Below, in pieces: positions 34,156-45,626 of a stretch of 64,000 bases of DNA. Numbering within the stretch: the first letter of the stretch is position 1; every line of letters begins with the position of its first letter. The stretch comes from Magicicada septendecula (Eukaryota > Arthropoda > Insecta > Hemiptera > Cicadidae). The notes under the pieces were generated by a model. The model was not told the DNA's origin, ran no database searches, and saw only the letters and a program-made list of their open reading frames with translations. A program made the position numbers and the translations under genes. The stretch is from positions 437,228,958 to 437,292,957 of the forward strand of contig CM068372.1 of NCBI GenBank assembly GCA_034769895.1. Direction: 5' to 3'.

Positions 34156-34749
34156 GTGCTGACTAACTGGAGGAACGAAGCCCCTAGACAATACGCAATT
34201 TCTACACTTCAGAAAAACAGCGGGAGCTTGGTAGTTACCGGATTTGTTCAAGAAAGGCTAACCTCGGTTACAGTTGACACAGACGCAACAGTTTCTATTG
34301 TGCGCCCCGACGTGGTGAAAGATCTCAACCCAATCTGGCGCTCTTGCAGCTTGCGAACAGCTACTGGACGGCCTGTAAAAGTGTATGGAAAAGTGGAGAT
34401 ATACCTACGCCTCGGTCGACTTGAGTTTAATCATCAAGTACTAGTTGCAGACATTGTGGATGAAGCAATTCTTGGTGTGGACGTTATGAACGCATACGGA
34501 TTTATAGTCGACTTCAAGAACAATGTCTTGAGAATCGGAGGCGAAGAGGTAATGCTATCAACAATGACGACAGTAGAAAAATCGATGGACGTCATAAACC
34601 AAGTGGCCGTAACTGTTCCGCCAACCTCCGAAAAGATCATCATGGTTAGAACCGCTGTAGACACTAGGGGGCAACCAGTGCTCTACATTCGAACCCCAGG
34701 TAGCCAGCACACCGGGCATACTAATTGCCAGAAGTTTAGTAAAACCTGA
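34156..34749 (+). pseudogene. Element A protease region
   Basis: A retropepsin-like segment with VTVDTDATVSIVRPDV: the active-site triad expected as Asp-Thr-Gly reads Asp-Thr-Asp, so the Gly is lost. AILGVDVMNAYGFIVDF follows, as in Gypsy proteases (flap to C-terminal Ile-Leu-Gly). The frame ends at a stop before the RT. Confidence 0.8.
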
Positions 34750-34774
34750 CAAAACCGGAAATGTACCTATTAGA

Positions 34775-36655
34775 GTGGCGAATATTTTGGATCAAGCTAT
34801 CACTTTACAAAGCAATACGCTCCTAGGCAAATTGACTCCTGTGGCCTGGGTAGCCGGAATAACGCAACGAAGATCCAGTGCTTCGGATAATTCCAAATTA
34901 CCAGAGGAACTGCAAGAATTATTGAACAGATCTTCTAACGACCTCTCAAGTGGTGAGGTAAAAGGACTTAGACAGTTTTTACACGAATTCAAAGATTGTT
35001 TTGTAGTTCAGGGACAGTCACTGGGAAGAACCTCTTTTGTGCAACATCGCATCAATACCGGGGACACAATACCGATACGCCAACCTCCTCGAAGGCCTCC
35101 ATTATCTAAACAAGAGGAAATGTCTCCGTTAGTACAGGACATGTTGACAGAGGGAGTAATCGAACCTTCGTCAAGTGCTTGGTCTTCTCCTGTAGTGCTG
35201 GTAGCGAAGAAGGATGGTGGATTGCGTTTCTGCGTAGACTACCGGAGGTTAAATGACGTCACAAAGAAAGACTGCTATCCATTACCTCGCGTTGATGATA
35301 CACTCGACACGTTGTCCGGAGCACAGTTGTTTTCCACATTGGACCTGAAGAGTGGATATTGGCAAGTGGGTCTTCATCAAGAAGACAAGGAAAAGACCGC
35401 TTTCTCGACCCAAGTGGCTTATTCCAATTTAACGTCATGCCATTTGGACTCTGTAATGCACCGGCAACATTTGAGAGATTGATGGACCTGATACTCCGAG
35501 GCCTGACGTAGAAAACTTGCCTTGTTTACTTAGATGATGTCATAGTGATCGGGAAGACTTTCGAAGACCATTTGGAAAACCTTAATGAAGTTCTAACTAG
35601 AATTCACGGTGCACAACTGAAGCTGAGCCCGAAGAAGTGTTCTCTATTCCAGAAGGAAGTACAGTATCTGGGCCATCTGGTTTCGGCAGCGGGTGTTAGC
35701 ATGGATCCTAATAAAGTAGACACCGTAAGAGACTGGCCAGTTCCGAAGAGTAAACACGAAGTTCGGAGTTTCCTGGGGTTATGCTCATATTACCGACGTT
35801 TTGTGAAAGGCTTCGCTACTATTGCTAAACCACTACATGAGCTAACGGAAAATAAACGAAACTTCCAGTGGTTGAGAGAGTGTGACCAAGCATTTAGAAC
35901 GTTGAAGATTGCATTATGTTCGCAGCCAATTCTCGCTTTTCCAGCTTCCGAAGGGAAGTACATCGTAGACACAGACGCAAGCAATACTGGTCTAGGAGCA
36001 GTTTTGTCTCAAGTGCAAAATGGTGAAGAACGAGTAATAGTGTACTACAGCAAGACACTTTCTAAACCGGAGAGAAATTATTGCGTCACAACGAGAGAGT
36101 TGCTGGCAATCGTCCGAGCGTTGGAGCACTTCCATAAATACCTCTATGGAAGAGAGTTTTCACTACGTACCGACCATACCGCGCTTGCCTGGCTCTTAAG
36201 ACTTAAAAATGCGGAAGGGCAGTTGGCAAGGTGGCTTGAACGTCTGCAAGAGTACAACTTCAAGGTACAACATCGGCGGAGGTGCCTGCATGGTAATGCA
36301 GATGGCTTATCACGAAGACCGTACCCGGAAGACTGCCGACATTGCCACAGAAAGGAAGAAGAAAACTCAAGCGAACATGTTCAAGCCATCACTGTGGATT
36401 TCCTGGCTGACGGCTGGACAAAACAAGACTGTCGACAAGAACAGATGGCTGATGAAGACACTGGACCGATCTTGACAGCAAAAGAGGAAGGTCGCCGCCC
36501 GGATTGGCAAGATATCTGCCATGGTTCTGAAGGGCTACTGGGCACAATGGGAATCTCTCACCTTAGAAAACGGATTGCTGAAAAGGGCTTGGGAAAGTGC
36601 AGATGGACGAGACGTGGTCATGCAGTTGATAGTTCCCCGAAGTAAAGTGCAGTCT
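34775..36655 (+). pseudogene. pol: Element A reverse transcriptase and RNase H
   Basis: RT motifs in order: GGLRFCVDYRRLNDVT, LFSTLDLKSGYWQVGL, a frameshift near 35420-35482 and a stop at about 35510, then VYLDDVIV (catalytic, about 35527) and YLGHLVSAAGV. RNase H has DTDASNTGLGAVLSQ, RELLAI and RTDHTALAWLL. The segment then runs toward the integrase N terminus and is cut at 36655 by element B. Dead copy. Confidence 0.9.
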
Positions 36656-39600
36656 TGTGACGATTTAATAGGGTTAAATAGCACAAAATAACAAAAAAAG
36701 AGGTAAAAATAATATAATCCTAAATGAAACTACATAATTTCTCTCCCTATGAAATAAATAGAAAACTAAATAATGTTAAACAAATAAATATGTAAACCAC
36801 CTCCTGTTTCATCAGCGAGTAATAAATTATAGAGAGACGTAATAAACCAGCAATTTAAAATAAGTAGAAATAATAATTAATAAATTAAGAACTATTTCTC
36901 GCGCAGGTAAATAACAACACGCGCTGACACGCACTTCGCTAAGCCAGCGGTGTGCCCCCAAAATTAGGTGTAAATCAGACTCCGCAGCGAGAACAGTACA
37001 GTTGAAAATGTAGGCAGTAACTACAAAATTATAGAGAATGAAAGAATATGTCGTTCACTCTCTTAGTTTCTTTAAGCTAATGCTTAGTAAAGCTGATAGC
37101 AATAATTATCAGTAATTTCAATATGTTTAACATCTTTGATACGTTTTAAGTGTGTGTTTATGACATCTCTGCAGTTGATTTAATATCACGTCAACGTGAT
37201 AGAGATCACAGTATATGTAACAGTTTAACTATAAGGTAAAAGTGCGAGAAAACCGAAGTAAGTGAGTTCAAGTGAATGTTTCTCACCACCGCCAGCACCA
37301 GAATCTGATCAACCTTGCAAAAAGAGAGAGAACCACACCTTCCATTATTACACCTTTCTTCAGACCTCCAGGATATACCAGAAGCCGCATAGCCACCGTT
37401 TACTACAGACAACCCCGATTCGCCGAGGATGCTACATACAGGTGACACAGAAGTCAAACTTCTGTAGTTCGGAAATTACTTAATAAAAATATGAAAGACA
37501 ATTGACACCAAAATAAATTAATATAATAATACAAAAGACTGGCCGAATTAAATTACCACTGTAACTTTGTAATAAACAATATGATGTATTTAGCTTTAAT
37601 GACTATAACATGCTAATATTAATAAGTCCATTCTTCAAATGGCAGCAAAAGTAAATTGTTTAACTTTAATATAAAGAAAGGATATATATCGGATCCGAGG
37701 GTATGAATTACCAAAGTTTTATAAATAATTAACCAAGTTGATTAATTATGCATTATTATTTATCGTTATGCAGTTATTATTATTTTTATAGATAACTAAT
37801 CAGTTGAACGAAATAGAGTAAACGAAAAGTAGGTTAAGTATTACAACGCTCCCTACCGTCTAACACAATTATCTAATATTTGTGATGTTAGATAAAAAGT
37901 TACTTACCCGTGATATTACTTTACCTGGGCGCCAGAACAAATCCCAGATACAAATGACACGGTTTCAGCTTAGCTCAGCGCATGGAGACACTCTTTCTCA
38001 GGATTCGTTCAGTGATTGTGGTTTTCAAGGGGAATCGTTACAAATAACACTTTAAGATTTGCTTGAATATTATATTTAATGTTTAATCAATGATTTTTAA
38101 ACTTTAAATTGGTAATGGTAGGACTTAATTATACCCTAACCTTATAATTACTGAGTGAGTGTGGAAAGTAATGATTAAGACGCTCAAACGACCTATAGCT
38201 CTTATCTGGTTTGATTAAGAGATTTCTATCTCCCAAACCAGTGCTAAAGAACAGGTCTGCAATAATTTGCACGTCCAATACTACACACCACTCTCCATTC
38301 AACACTCTTATACTAAATTAAAGCTAATCTTATAGTTAAAATACAATGTGAGCTTTTCTTTGTGTCTTTTTAAAATTGTTTATTGTTTTATTATTTGTTT
38401 AGCGCTTATATCATTGATCAATGAATCTATTTCTTACTGTTTGATGCGTTGACCGAAGATAGGAATCTGTAGAGGTCCTTCTTTTGATGGTGTTGCACAG
38501 AAGAATGGATTGATAAATGTTGTGGAAGATGCCCTGGCAATTACAGATGCTGTAGCCTTCTGTAGCACAGGTCCTTCACGGCTGATGTTTTAACGGTTGT
38601 TTTACGCAGCTAGTGTTATTGAATGTTGTTAATTCATCTACACTGCGGACTACTTCTCGATTTAGAACTTAATTGCACTGTTGTGTAATTTAAAAATTTC
38701 TGTATGTGAATTATACACGTCTAGTGTGTTTAAGTACCGAACGAAGAGTGATGTTACCCCTCGCTTTTAGCTGGCGTCAGTTTTAAATATGGGCTGCTGA
38801 TTGGTTGTTCAAATAAATCATGCGTTTTTCCAGTTTCGACAATCTCGAACAAGTCGCTTAAACACTCCATGACAGGTTCCAAACGGCAGAGAAATTCTTG
38901 TCAAAATCGTACTTCCTGTATTTTCAAATCGATTGATTACAGGTATTTGCAAATGTGTTTCCGAAGATCTGACCACAGAATATTGTTGCTTAGGTCTTTA
39001 TCTGTGTGTGTGTGAAAACACCTTATTCCTACGTAGAATAATTCTCTCGTTATTCCTGTTGGCGTGCGTCATCCGTATAACTTCTTTATTTGTTAATTAT
39101 ATTAACTGAGCTTGCGGCTACTTATAAATCTTTTCTTGCTGAATACAATGCTGTTTTCAGAATTGCCGTATATTTACAACTTTTGAAGTTATCGCAGGTT
39201 GAACTGATAATTCGCTTTGAGTAAAATTACCTGTTTGAACTGGATTCTAATGTAGCGGTGACGTGGTTAGAGTGAGATGGCTGCGATTATACGCTCTCTC
39301 TCTTTCTTACGGCTTTACACTCGTACCGTCTATAGCTTTCATATAACGCTCTGATAGGACGCTATTATGAATCGTTATAGTATATATATGTATGTTTTAA
39401 CTATACAAATCACAAGCCTAATTAATTTTTTAATAACAAGACAGTAACTCATTTTCTTTTATGCTAATTGCCAGGTATATAAATAAAGAGATGTCATGGA
39501 CGTAAATATGCGTGAATAAATTTGGCAACACGAACCTAATATTCCTTAATTCACAGGTTCCAATTAAGTGTTTTGTTACGTTGTATTTTAATTAAATATA

Positions 39601-39695
39601 TAACATTTTGTGAATATTATGGCAGCCTGTTTAATTGACCGACGTCGATTAACCGGGCTCCCGAGGTTATAATGTCGATAGTATACAGAAGTTAT
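36656..39695 (+). repeat. Element B left LTR (with 1.5-kb insert)
   Basis: 36656-37841 and 39380-39695 align to the right LTR almost base for base. About 1.5 kb at 37842-39379 is extra. No protein is encoded; ORFs such as 37206-37457 (mirrored at 58202-58453) are LTR artefacts. Confidence 0.9.
37842..39379 (-). mobile_element. 1.5-kb LTR-like insertion in element B left LTR
   Basis: Absent from the right LTR, so it is younger than element B's insertion. The flanks share GTAT (37838-37841 and 39380-39383). Its ends TACAACG and CGTTATA are weakly inverted. It contains TGGGCGCCAG 84 bp from its left end and, on the minus strand, CCAAT then TATTTAAAA (about 38800-38785). Layout and orientation resemble the insert at 10832-12714. 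Non-coding; probably a solo LTR. Confidence 0.55.
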
Positions 39696-40016
39696 AAAAG
39701 ATAGTATACAGCCGTTATAAGATGCGCCACTCTGCTATGCTAAGTAATTGCTAAGCTAAATGCTAATTAGTCCAGGCAAACTAAATTAAAAATACCGTGA
39801 ACGTGGGCAAAATTGCAACAGAAGCTTTTTAAATTGATTTTTAATCAGTAATCATTACTGAACAACATATCCAAAATCAGACAAAATCCGACTACGGGAA
39901 CACCCCGAAAAACGGATTTCAAAATGGCGGATTGAGTGATGTGTCGTATTAGGTTATTTTTATTACGCTGTGATTGTTTTCTGTTTTTTATGTAGTTATA
40001 GCATTATAAGAACTAA

Positions 40017-41735
40017 TTTAATCCACATGATGAACATGGATCTCTTCATGGCCTTGTTAAGGAAGCTTGTGATCTGTTCCACGATATTACGACCGGCCAA
40101 AAACAAATGAAAGACGTAGAACTGTGTGACGCCTTGTCTCAGATTGAGATTGCTTTGGAGACAAAGAAGAATCACTTTCAATCTTCTTCGAGAACAATTA
40201 AACTCTGGTTGGAATACCAGCGAATGATCAGTGTTGTACGAACCTTGATAACAGCTGACAGGATAGGCTCATGGGAATTACACTTATATGCTATGCTTGA
40301 GATTCTCCCCATAATAGCAGCTGCGGGACATGTAAATTATCTCAAGTCACTCTACCTATACTTGCAGAAAATGTTTCAACTGGCATCTGAAAATGCCAAG
40401 ATGCATAAAATGTTTGTGGAAGGTATGGGGTGGACTTGGATCAGATCTTGTAATAGAACAAGTGATTATGCGTTCCCTGAAAAGCAGAGGAGGACTAACG
40501 AGAGGAAGTGGACTACATGGCTGTTTTCTATGCCCGTTTGTTCAATTTACAACTTAGCTATGCAGGAGTATGCTGGGGTTTTTATGAAAACCAGTGAACA
40601 ACACAAAGAGATGAGAGACAGCAGACAAAAGAGGGACAGCAATGACATAAAAATGCTGGCCAATGTACTAGAATCCATATCCCCGTTTAATTCTGACTGT
40701 ACTCTACGTAATATTGTTACAGGCGTAACAGCTGAAGAAGAAGTTAATGTTGACGAGTTGCACTTATTTGGTACGAACATCATCTAAAAAATGATAGGGA
40801 AGGATGTATTTAAGTATTCTGCTAAAAGGTCGGATAAAGAGAAAACTCTAGGATCTGCTGGCGCTGTCTGTAGTAAAGATGATTTAGATATACAAGTGGA
40901 TCCAGCACTACTTTTCCAAAGAATGATGACTGTTGCCACTTGTGCTGATATGAATCTTGTTGATATCATGCGTTATGAACTTTTTGCGTACCCTGCAGCA
41001 TTATTTGAATCACAAAGCCTGATGAGGAAAGCAGACAAATCGCAGTTAGAAGAAGCAATAGTCAAATACACCAAACATTTTAATAATGAAGAATCTGACA
41101 ACGTGGAAAGTACGGAAAGGTACATTTTGGATGGAGGATCTCTCTTACATCGAATTTCTTGGTGCAACAATGACACATACGAAAACATTGCGATGTCGTA
41201 CATTGATTTTACCCTTAAAACATATGGAAAACCTGTCGTTGTTTTTGATGGCTACATTGGGTCCCTTACAATCAAGGATGCGGCTCACAGACGACGGTAC
41301 ACAAAGACCAGTAGAGATGTTAATTTTAGCCCATGCATGAAGTTTGTTGGCAAAAAGGAACAGTTCCTAGCCAATGGAAAGAACAAGCAAGCCATAATTG
41401 CCCTCATTGGTGACTTGCTGAAGAAACAAGGATGTACTGTTCATAACGCAGACGGGGATGCTGACGTGGACATTGTTCGTGCCGCAGTCTCATCTTCAGA
41501 ACATGTTCATACCACTGTGATAGGGGAAGACATCGATCTGCTGATTCTGCTTCTTTACCACGCAAAGGATAATGGGTTCAAGGTGTACTATCGTAGTGAC
41601 GTAAGACGTGGATCAACTCCAAATCCAGTGTATGATATCCTCAACATGCAATCTCTATTAGGTCGTGACTTAATAACTCGTACTACCCAATACTCTGCGA
41701 CTTACCACCAGCTCCAGATTATTTACTCAATATGA
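40017..41735 (+). pseudogene. XPG/PIN-like nuclease-bearing transposon protein, one internal stop
   Basis: Frame 40017-40787 and frame 40791-41735 are the same frame, separated by one TAA (40785-40787). First part: WLEYQRMI, LHLYAMLEILPIIAAAGHVNY, MGWTWIRSCNRTSDYA, WLFSMPVCSIYNLAMQEY. Second part: IQVDPALLFQRM, ELFAYPAALFE, then a nuclease-like string of acidic motifs: YILDGGSLLHRISW, VVVFDGYIGSLTIKD with HRRRYTK, NKQAIIALIGDLLKKQGC, NADGDADVDIVRAAV and TTVIGEDIDLLILLLYHA. The spacing resembles FEN1/XPG-type nucleases. The region normally expected between LLGRDL and the Cys-rich tail is missing, so it is an internally deleted copy. Function in transposition is inferred only. Confidence 0.7.
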
Positions 41736-41890
41736 TACGATGTTCCTGCACAAAAAACTGCGCTACATTACGATGCGGATGCAAGCGTAATGGACTGCCC
41801 TGTTCAACAGCTTGTGGAACGTGCCAAATCAATGGATGTGAAAACAACAACAGCTATGAATATGATTAAAGTCATGAAAACGATTAATTA
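41731..41890 (+). pseudogene. Cys-rich C-terminal domain of the same transposon protein
   Basis: In another frame just after 41735: IRCSCTKNCATLRCGCKR, then PCSTACGTCQINGCENN (41731-41840). Nine Cys sit in CxC, C-x2-C and C-x5-C spacings, ending at a TAA near 41850. This compact zinc-binding tail is expected at the C terminus. A frameshift or deletion separates it from the nuclease frame. Confidence 0.65.
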
Positions 41891-42274
41891 AAGTTTTTTT
41901 TCTAAAACATTTCTGAAATTAAACGAACTTTTAAGCAACAATTTAAGATATGTACTGTTTAAGATATGTATATTGTTTAAGATAAATCCTGTATACGATG
42001 TGCACTCTTTAAAATGTGCTGTTTGAGATGTGTACTGTTTAAATATGTTTAAAATATTGTGAAAATAAAACTATATTTCCACACAAAAACGTGCATTACA
42101 TTGCCTTTGCCTTAATTTGAGAAAAACTACTCCGCCATTTTGAAATCCGTTTTTCGGTGTGTTCCCGTAGTCGGATTTTGGATATGTTGTTCAGCAGTGA
42201 TTACTGATTAAAAATCAATTCAAAAAGCTTCTGTTGCAATTTTGCCCACGTTCATTCACCCATTGCCTGGACTA

Positions 42275-42525
42275 AATTGCTTTTAATGCTAAGCTAAATA
42301 AAAAGTATTTTATTTAGCTAATAAAAGACTAATTGGAGTTACTGCAATAAAGAAATAAAAAAGGCCATATAAAAAGCATAATAATAAAAATAAAAATTAT
42401 GAGAAAGAAAAATAAGAAATGGATATTAATAAGAAAGTAAAGTAGTAAAAGAGTAAATAATACAAGAATAGCAATAATATATTAGTACAAAAGATTTGCA
42501 ATTATTATTAAGAAAAATAATATAT
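42275..42525. other. AT-rich element B leader
   Basis: Sequence between two nested insertions, with A-rich direct-repeat character (AAATAAAAA, AATAATA). No coding. Probably B's untranslated leader. Confidence 0.4.
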
Positions 42526-42618
42526 GTAATGATAATTTATTCTTCGTATTGTTTAAATTAGCAGCCATCCTTACTTTTCTTTTATAAAATTGCTAAACTG
42601 CTATAATTGTTTTTATTA

Positions 42619-42663
42619 TTTAGACAAAGCTTTTCGTCATTACTGACATCTTCAGGTCTTAAA
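42619..42663 (-). ncRNA. Hammerhead-ribozyme-like motif, PLE-B minus copy
   Basis: Reverse complement of the motif described at 45532-45576, identical in sequence, located 3' of the minus-strand ORF. Confidence 0.6.
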
Positions 42664-42902
42664 CAACGTCTATCAACTGTACGTTGTAGGCTTTTATACT
42701 TTAGGCCCCTCCCCTTATGTCATCGCCCCTCCTATTGGTTCTAGCTGCTACCGCTCTTCACGGGAACTTTGTCTACCTTTTTCCGTTAGGCATTTTTCTA
42801 ACGTCCGTCAAATTGTTTTAAGAATCTCCCGTTAATTTCTTCATTCTTGACTTATAACCTTTTGCATTTCGTCATTTTTTAGTGCGTTATTCTTATTTTA
42901 AT

Positions 42903-45355
42903 TTATTTTTGTTTATTGTTTAATATATAATAAAATATTTCTTCATTTGTAAAATCCACTTTTATATTCATTAATTTATTTTTATCTTCTTTTTTAACTT
43001 TAAGTATTTCTAGTTCTTCTATTAATTTTCTTTTTTGCGGATTGTTTTCTATTTTTATTATTTCCATATTTTCCTTGGGATTTATGAATTTATGGCCTGA
43101 TTCGTTGAAATGTCTTGCATATAGTGAGTTCGTTACTCTAACCCCTTCTCCTTTTGCGTGTTCATTCATTCTAATTTTAAATTTTCTTCCAGTTTCGCCC
43201 AGATATATCTTATTACATTCCCCACATTTTAATTTGTATACGCCGCTTTTTTCTGTTAATGGAATTTCTTCTGTTTTATCATTTTTTATATATTCGAATA
43301 CATTTTTCGTTTTCTTTATTCCTATCTGTATTTCATTTTTTCGAAATATTTTTGTAACATTTTTGTTTGATATCCTATGTATGTTATTGCTCCTTTATAT
43401 TTCTTTTCTTCATTTGTTTTTTCTTTTTTGTTATTTTCTATTTCTTTATTTTCCTCTATTTTCTTAACTATTCTATTAATTATTTTAGGGTTGTAATTAT
43501 TATTTTTTGCTATTTGTTGTATTTTCTTTAATTCTTTTTGTTTGAGTTCTTCATTTTCTAGATAATTTATAGCTCTATAGCAAAATGAATTTAATGCTGG
43601 CATTTTATAATTTACTGGATGATATGATTCTTGTGGAATTATTAAATCTGAGTATGTTTCTTTCCTATATATATCGAATTTGAGTTTGTTATCTTCAATT
43701 TTAATATTGATATCCAGGAAATTAATTTCTAATCCTCCAATTTCTTCTTGAAATTTTATTGTTTTTTCTATGTTATTTAGTTGTTCCGTAAATTTTTTAA
43801 ATTCATTTACTTCACCTTCCCAAACTATTAGTATGTCATCTACATACCTGATCCATTTTTTAATTCTTCTTTCTTTATCTATATCTTTTAAAATTTTGAT
43901 TTCAAAGCTATTCATGAATATCTCTGCCATTAATGGTGAAAGCGGTGATCCCATTGGTAATCCATTTTCTTGTATGTAAAATTTGTTATTAAATCTGAAG
44001 TAGTTCTGGTTTAGGCATAATTCTAATCCTTCTATTATTTCGTTTTTCCATTCTACATTACTTAATTTGTTTTTCTTTATTATTTCTACTGTTTTTGCTA
44101 TTGGTATGTTGGTGTACATATCTTTTATATCTAATGACATTAATTTTGTCTTATTTGTTATGGTAATTTCTTTTAATCTTTCTATTACCTTTTTACTATT
44201 TTCTATGCTGTGGATTTCTTCTTTTTCATATGCCATTTTGATTCTTTTACTTATTTCTTTTGATATTTTGTATGTTGGCGAATTTATAAATGATACTATA
44301 GGTTTTAATGGCATTTCTTTTTTATGTAACTTAATTTGACATCTAAATTTTGGAGCTTCAGGATTATGTTCTATTTTTTGTTTCTTTTGCCATTCTGTTA
44401 AATATGTTGTCTTTTTTATCAATTTCTTTGTTTGTGCTTGAAATTTACTTGTGTAATCATATTTTATTTCTTTATATGGTCCTTTTTGTATAAATTGTTC
44501 TGCTTTTTCGATATAATCTCTTTTGTTCATTACCACTGCTGTGTTACCTTTATCGGCTTTTATAACTATCAAATTGTTCTCCGTGATTTTCTTTTTTAAT
44601 TCTCTTATATTTCTTTTTATTTGTGTTTCGTTTTTATTTCTTACATTTTTGTTTTTCTTACATATTTTTTCTACTATTTCTTTTACTTCACTTCTTAATT
44701 GTTTTTTAGTTTCTTCATTTTTTATTTTATCGATTATTTCTTCACATTCTATTATTGTATTTTCTTTATCTATGTTTGTTTTTGTTGCATATTTTAAACT
44801 TTTCCCTAATAATTTATGTTCATTTTCTGTAAACTTTGTTTCTGTTAAATTTAATACTTTTTCAGCAAATTTTATTTCTTTATCTTTTTCTTTATTTTTA
44901 TTTCTTGTTCCTTCCATTAATTCCTTGAGTTTCTTATTTAATCTCTCTTCCATTTTTCTTATTTTCTTTTCTATGTATTTTTCACCAAACTCTTTTCTCA
45001 TTTCTTCTATTTCTATATAATTGTAACTTGTATATAATTTTTGATGTAATTGATACATTTCTTTGTTATATTTATTTATTTTACTGTATAAGTTCTTAAT
45101 TTCAAGTTTTATCCATATTTTTTCCGCCATGTTTTTCACTTGGTTTGCTACTTTGCTTTTGTTATTAATTTTAATTTTTGCGTATTTTGGAGTTATTTTG
45201 TTAATTAAACACTGTTTATTAAACCAAATTTTCCCTAGCGTTTTTTTCAATTTTGCTTTAATTTTTAAATACTTAAAAAATTCCCTTACATTTATATATT
45301 TATCTGCTTGCAATTCGCATGTTTTATTCTTCGTATTGTTTAAATTAGCAGCCAT
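42903..45355 (-). pseudogene. PLE-B polyprotein, minus copy, one frameshift
   Basis: Open from MAANLNN at 45355 to 43322 (677 residues): a Lys/Asn-rich N-terminal region, then the RT with LKPIVSFINSPTYKISKE, NGLPMGSPLSPLMAEIF and YVDD (WIRYVDDILIVWEG). A one-base deletion near 43335-43345 ends the frame; the linker and GIY-YIG endonuclease continue in another frame to 42903 (LGETGRKFKIRMNEH, YARHF). It is nearly identical to the plus copy. Its coding strand is extremely A-rich. PLE proteins combine RT and endonuclease for target-primed insertion. Confidence 0.9.
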
Positions 45356-45449
45356 CCTTACTTTTCTTTTATAAAATTGCTAAACTGCTATAATTGTTTT
45401 TATTATTTAGACAAAGCTTTTCGTCATTACTGACATCTTCAGGTCTTAG

Positions 45450-45500
45450 TATAAAGTATACTAACATCTTCATATAACTGACATCTTCAGGTAAAGAATA
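45450..45500. other. Palindrome-centre junction of the PLE-B pair
   Basis: The inverted copies meet through a filler in which CTGACATCTTCAGGT occurs twice (about 45430-45444 and 45478-45492) with TATACT-rich sequence between. This pattern suggests template switching or microhomology joining. Confidence 0.65.
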
Positions 45501-45531
45501 AAAGCCTACAACGTACAGTTGATAGACGTTG

Positions 45532-45576
45532 TTTAAGACCTGAAGATGTCAGTAATGACGAAAAGCTTTGTCTAAA
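45532..45576 (+). ncRNA. Hammerhead-ribozyme-like motif, PLE-B plus copy 5' repeat
   Basis: Stem I TTTAAGAC pairs with GTCTAAA (one bulge), flanking CTGAAGA; stem II is GTC/GAC with loop AGTAAT; then GAAA and a minimal stem III AAGCTT; cleavage is expected at the T before GTCTAAA. Such minimal hammerheads are known from PLE terminal repeats. The same motif lies at 48320-48364. Structure inferred by eye. Confidence 0.6.
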
Positions 45577-45626
45577 TAATAAAAACAATTATAGCAGTTT
45601 AGCAATTTTATAAAAGAAAAGTAAGG

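Larger units (their letters stand above)
39768..42274 (+). mobile_element. DNA transposon with long inverted termini, XPG/PIN-like nuclease and Cys-rich tail (Academ-like)
   Basis: Imperfect inverted termini of about 150 bp start TAGTCCAGGCAA (39768) and end TTGCCTGGACTA (42274). They share inner blocks such as CGTGGGCAAAATTGCAACAG and CCGACTACGGGAACAC. A 3-bp target duplication AAT flanks the element. One protein family is encoded (40017-41890). Of the superfamilies I know, Academ (XPG-like nuclease, eight-Cys zinc finger, 3-4 bp duplications) fits best, but I cannot confirm it without a search. Confidence 0.75.

Noticed and set aside
37206-37483. Small ORFs repeated at 58202-58479
   Set aside because: Duplicated because they are in the two LTRs of element B; no domain recognised.
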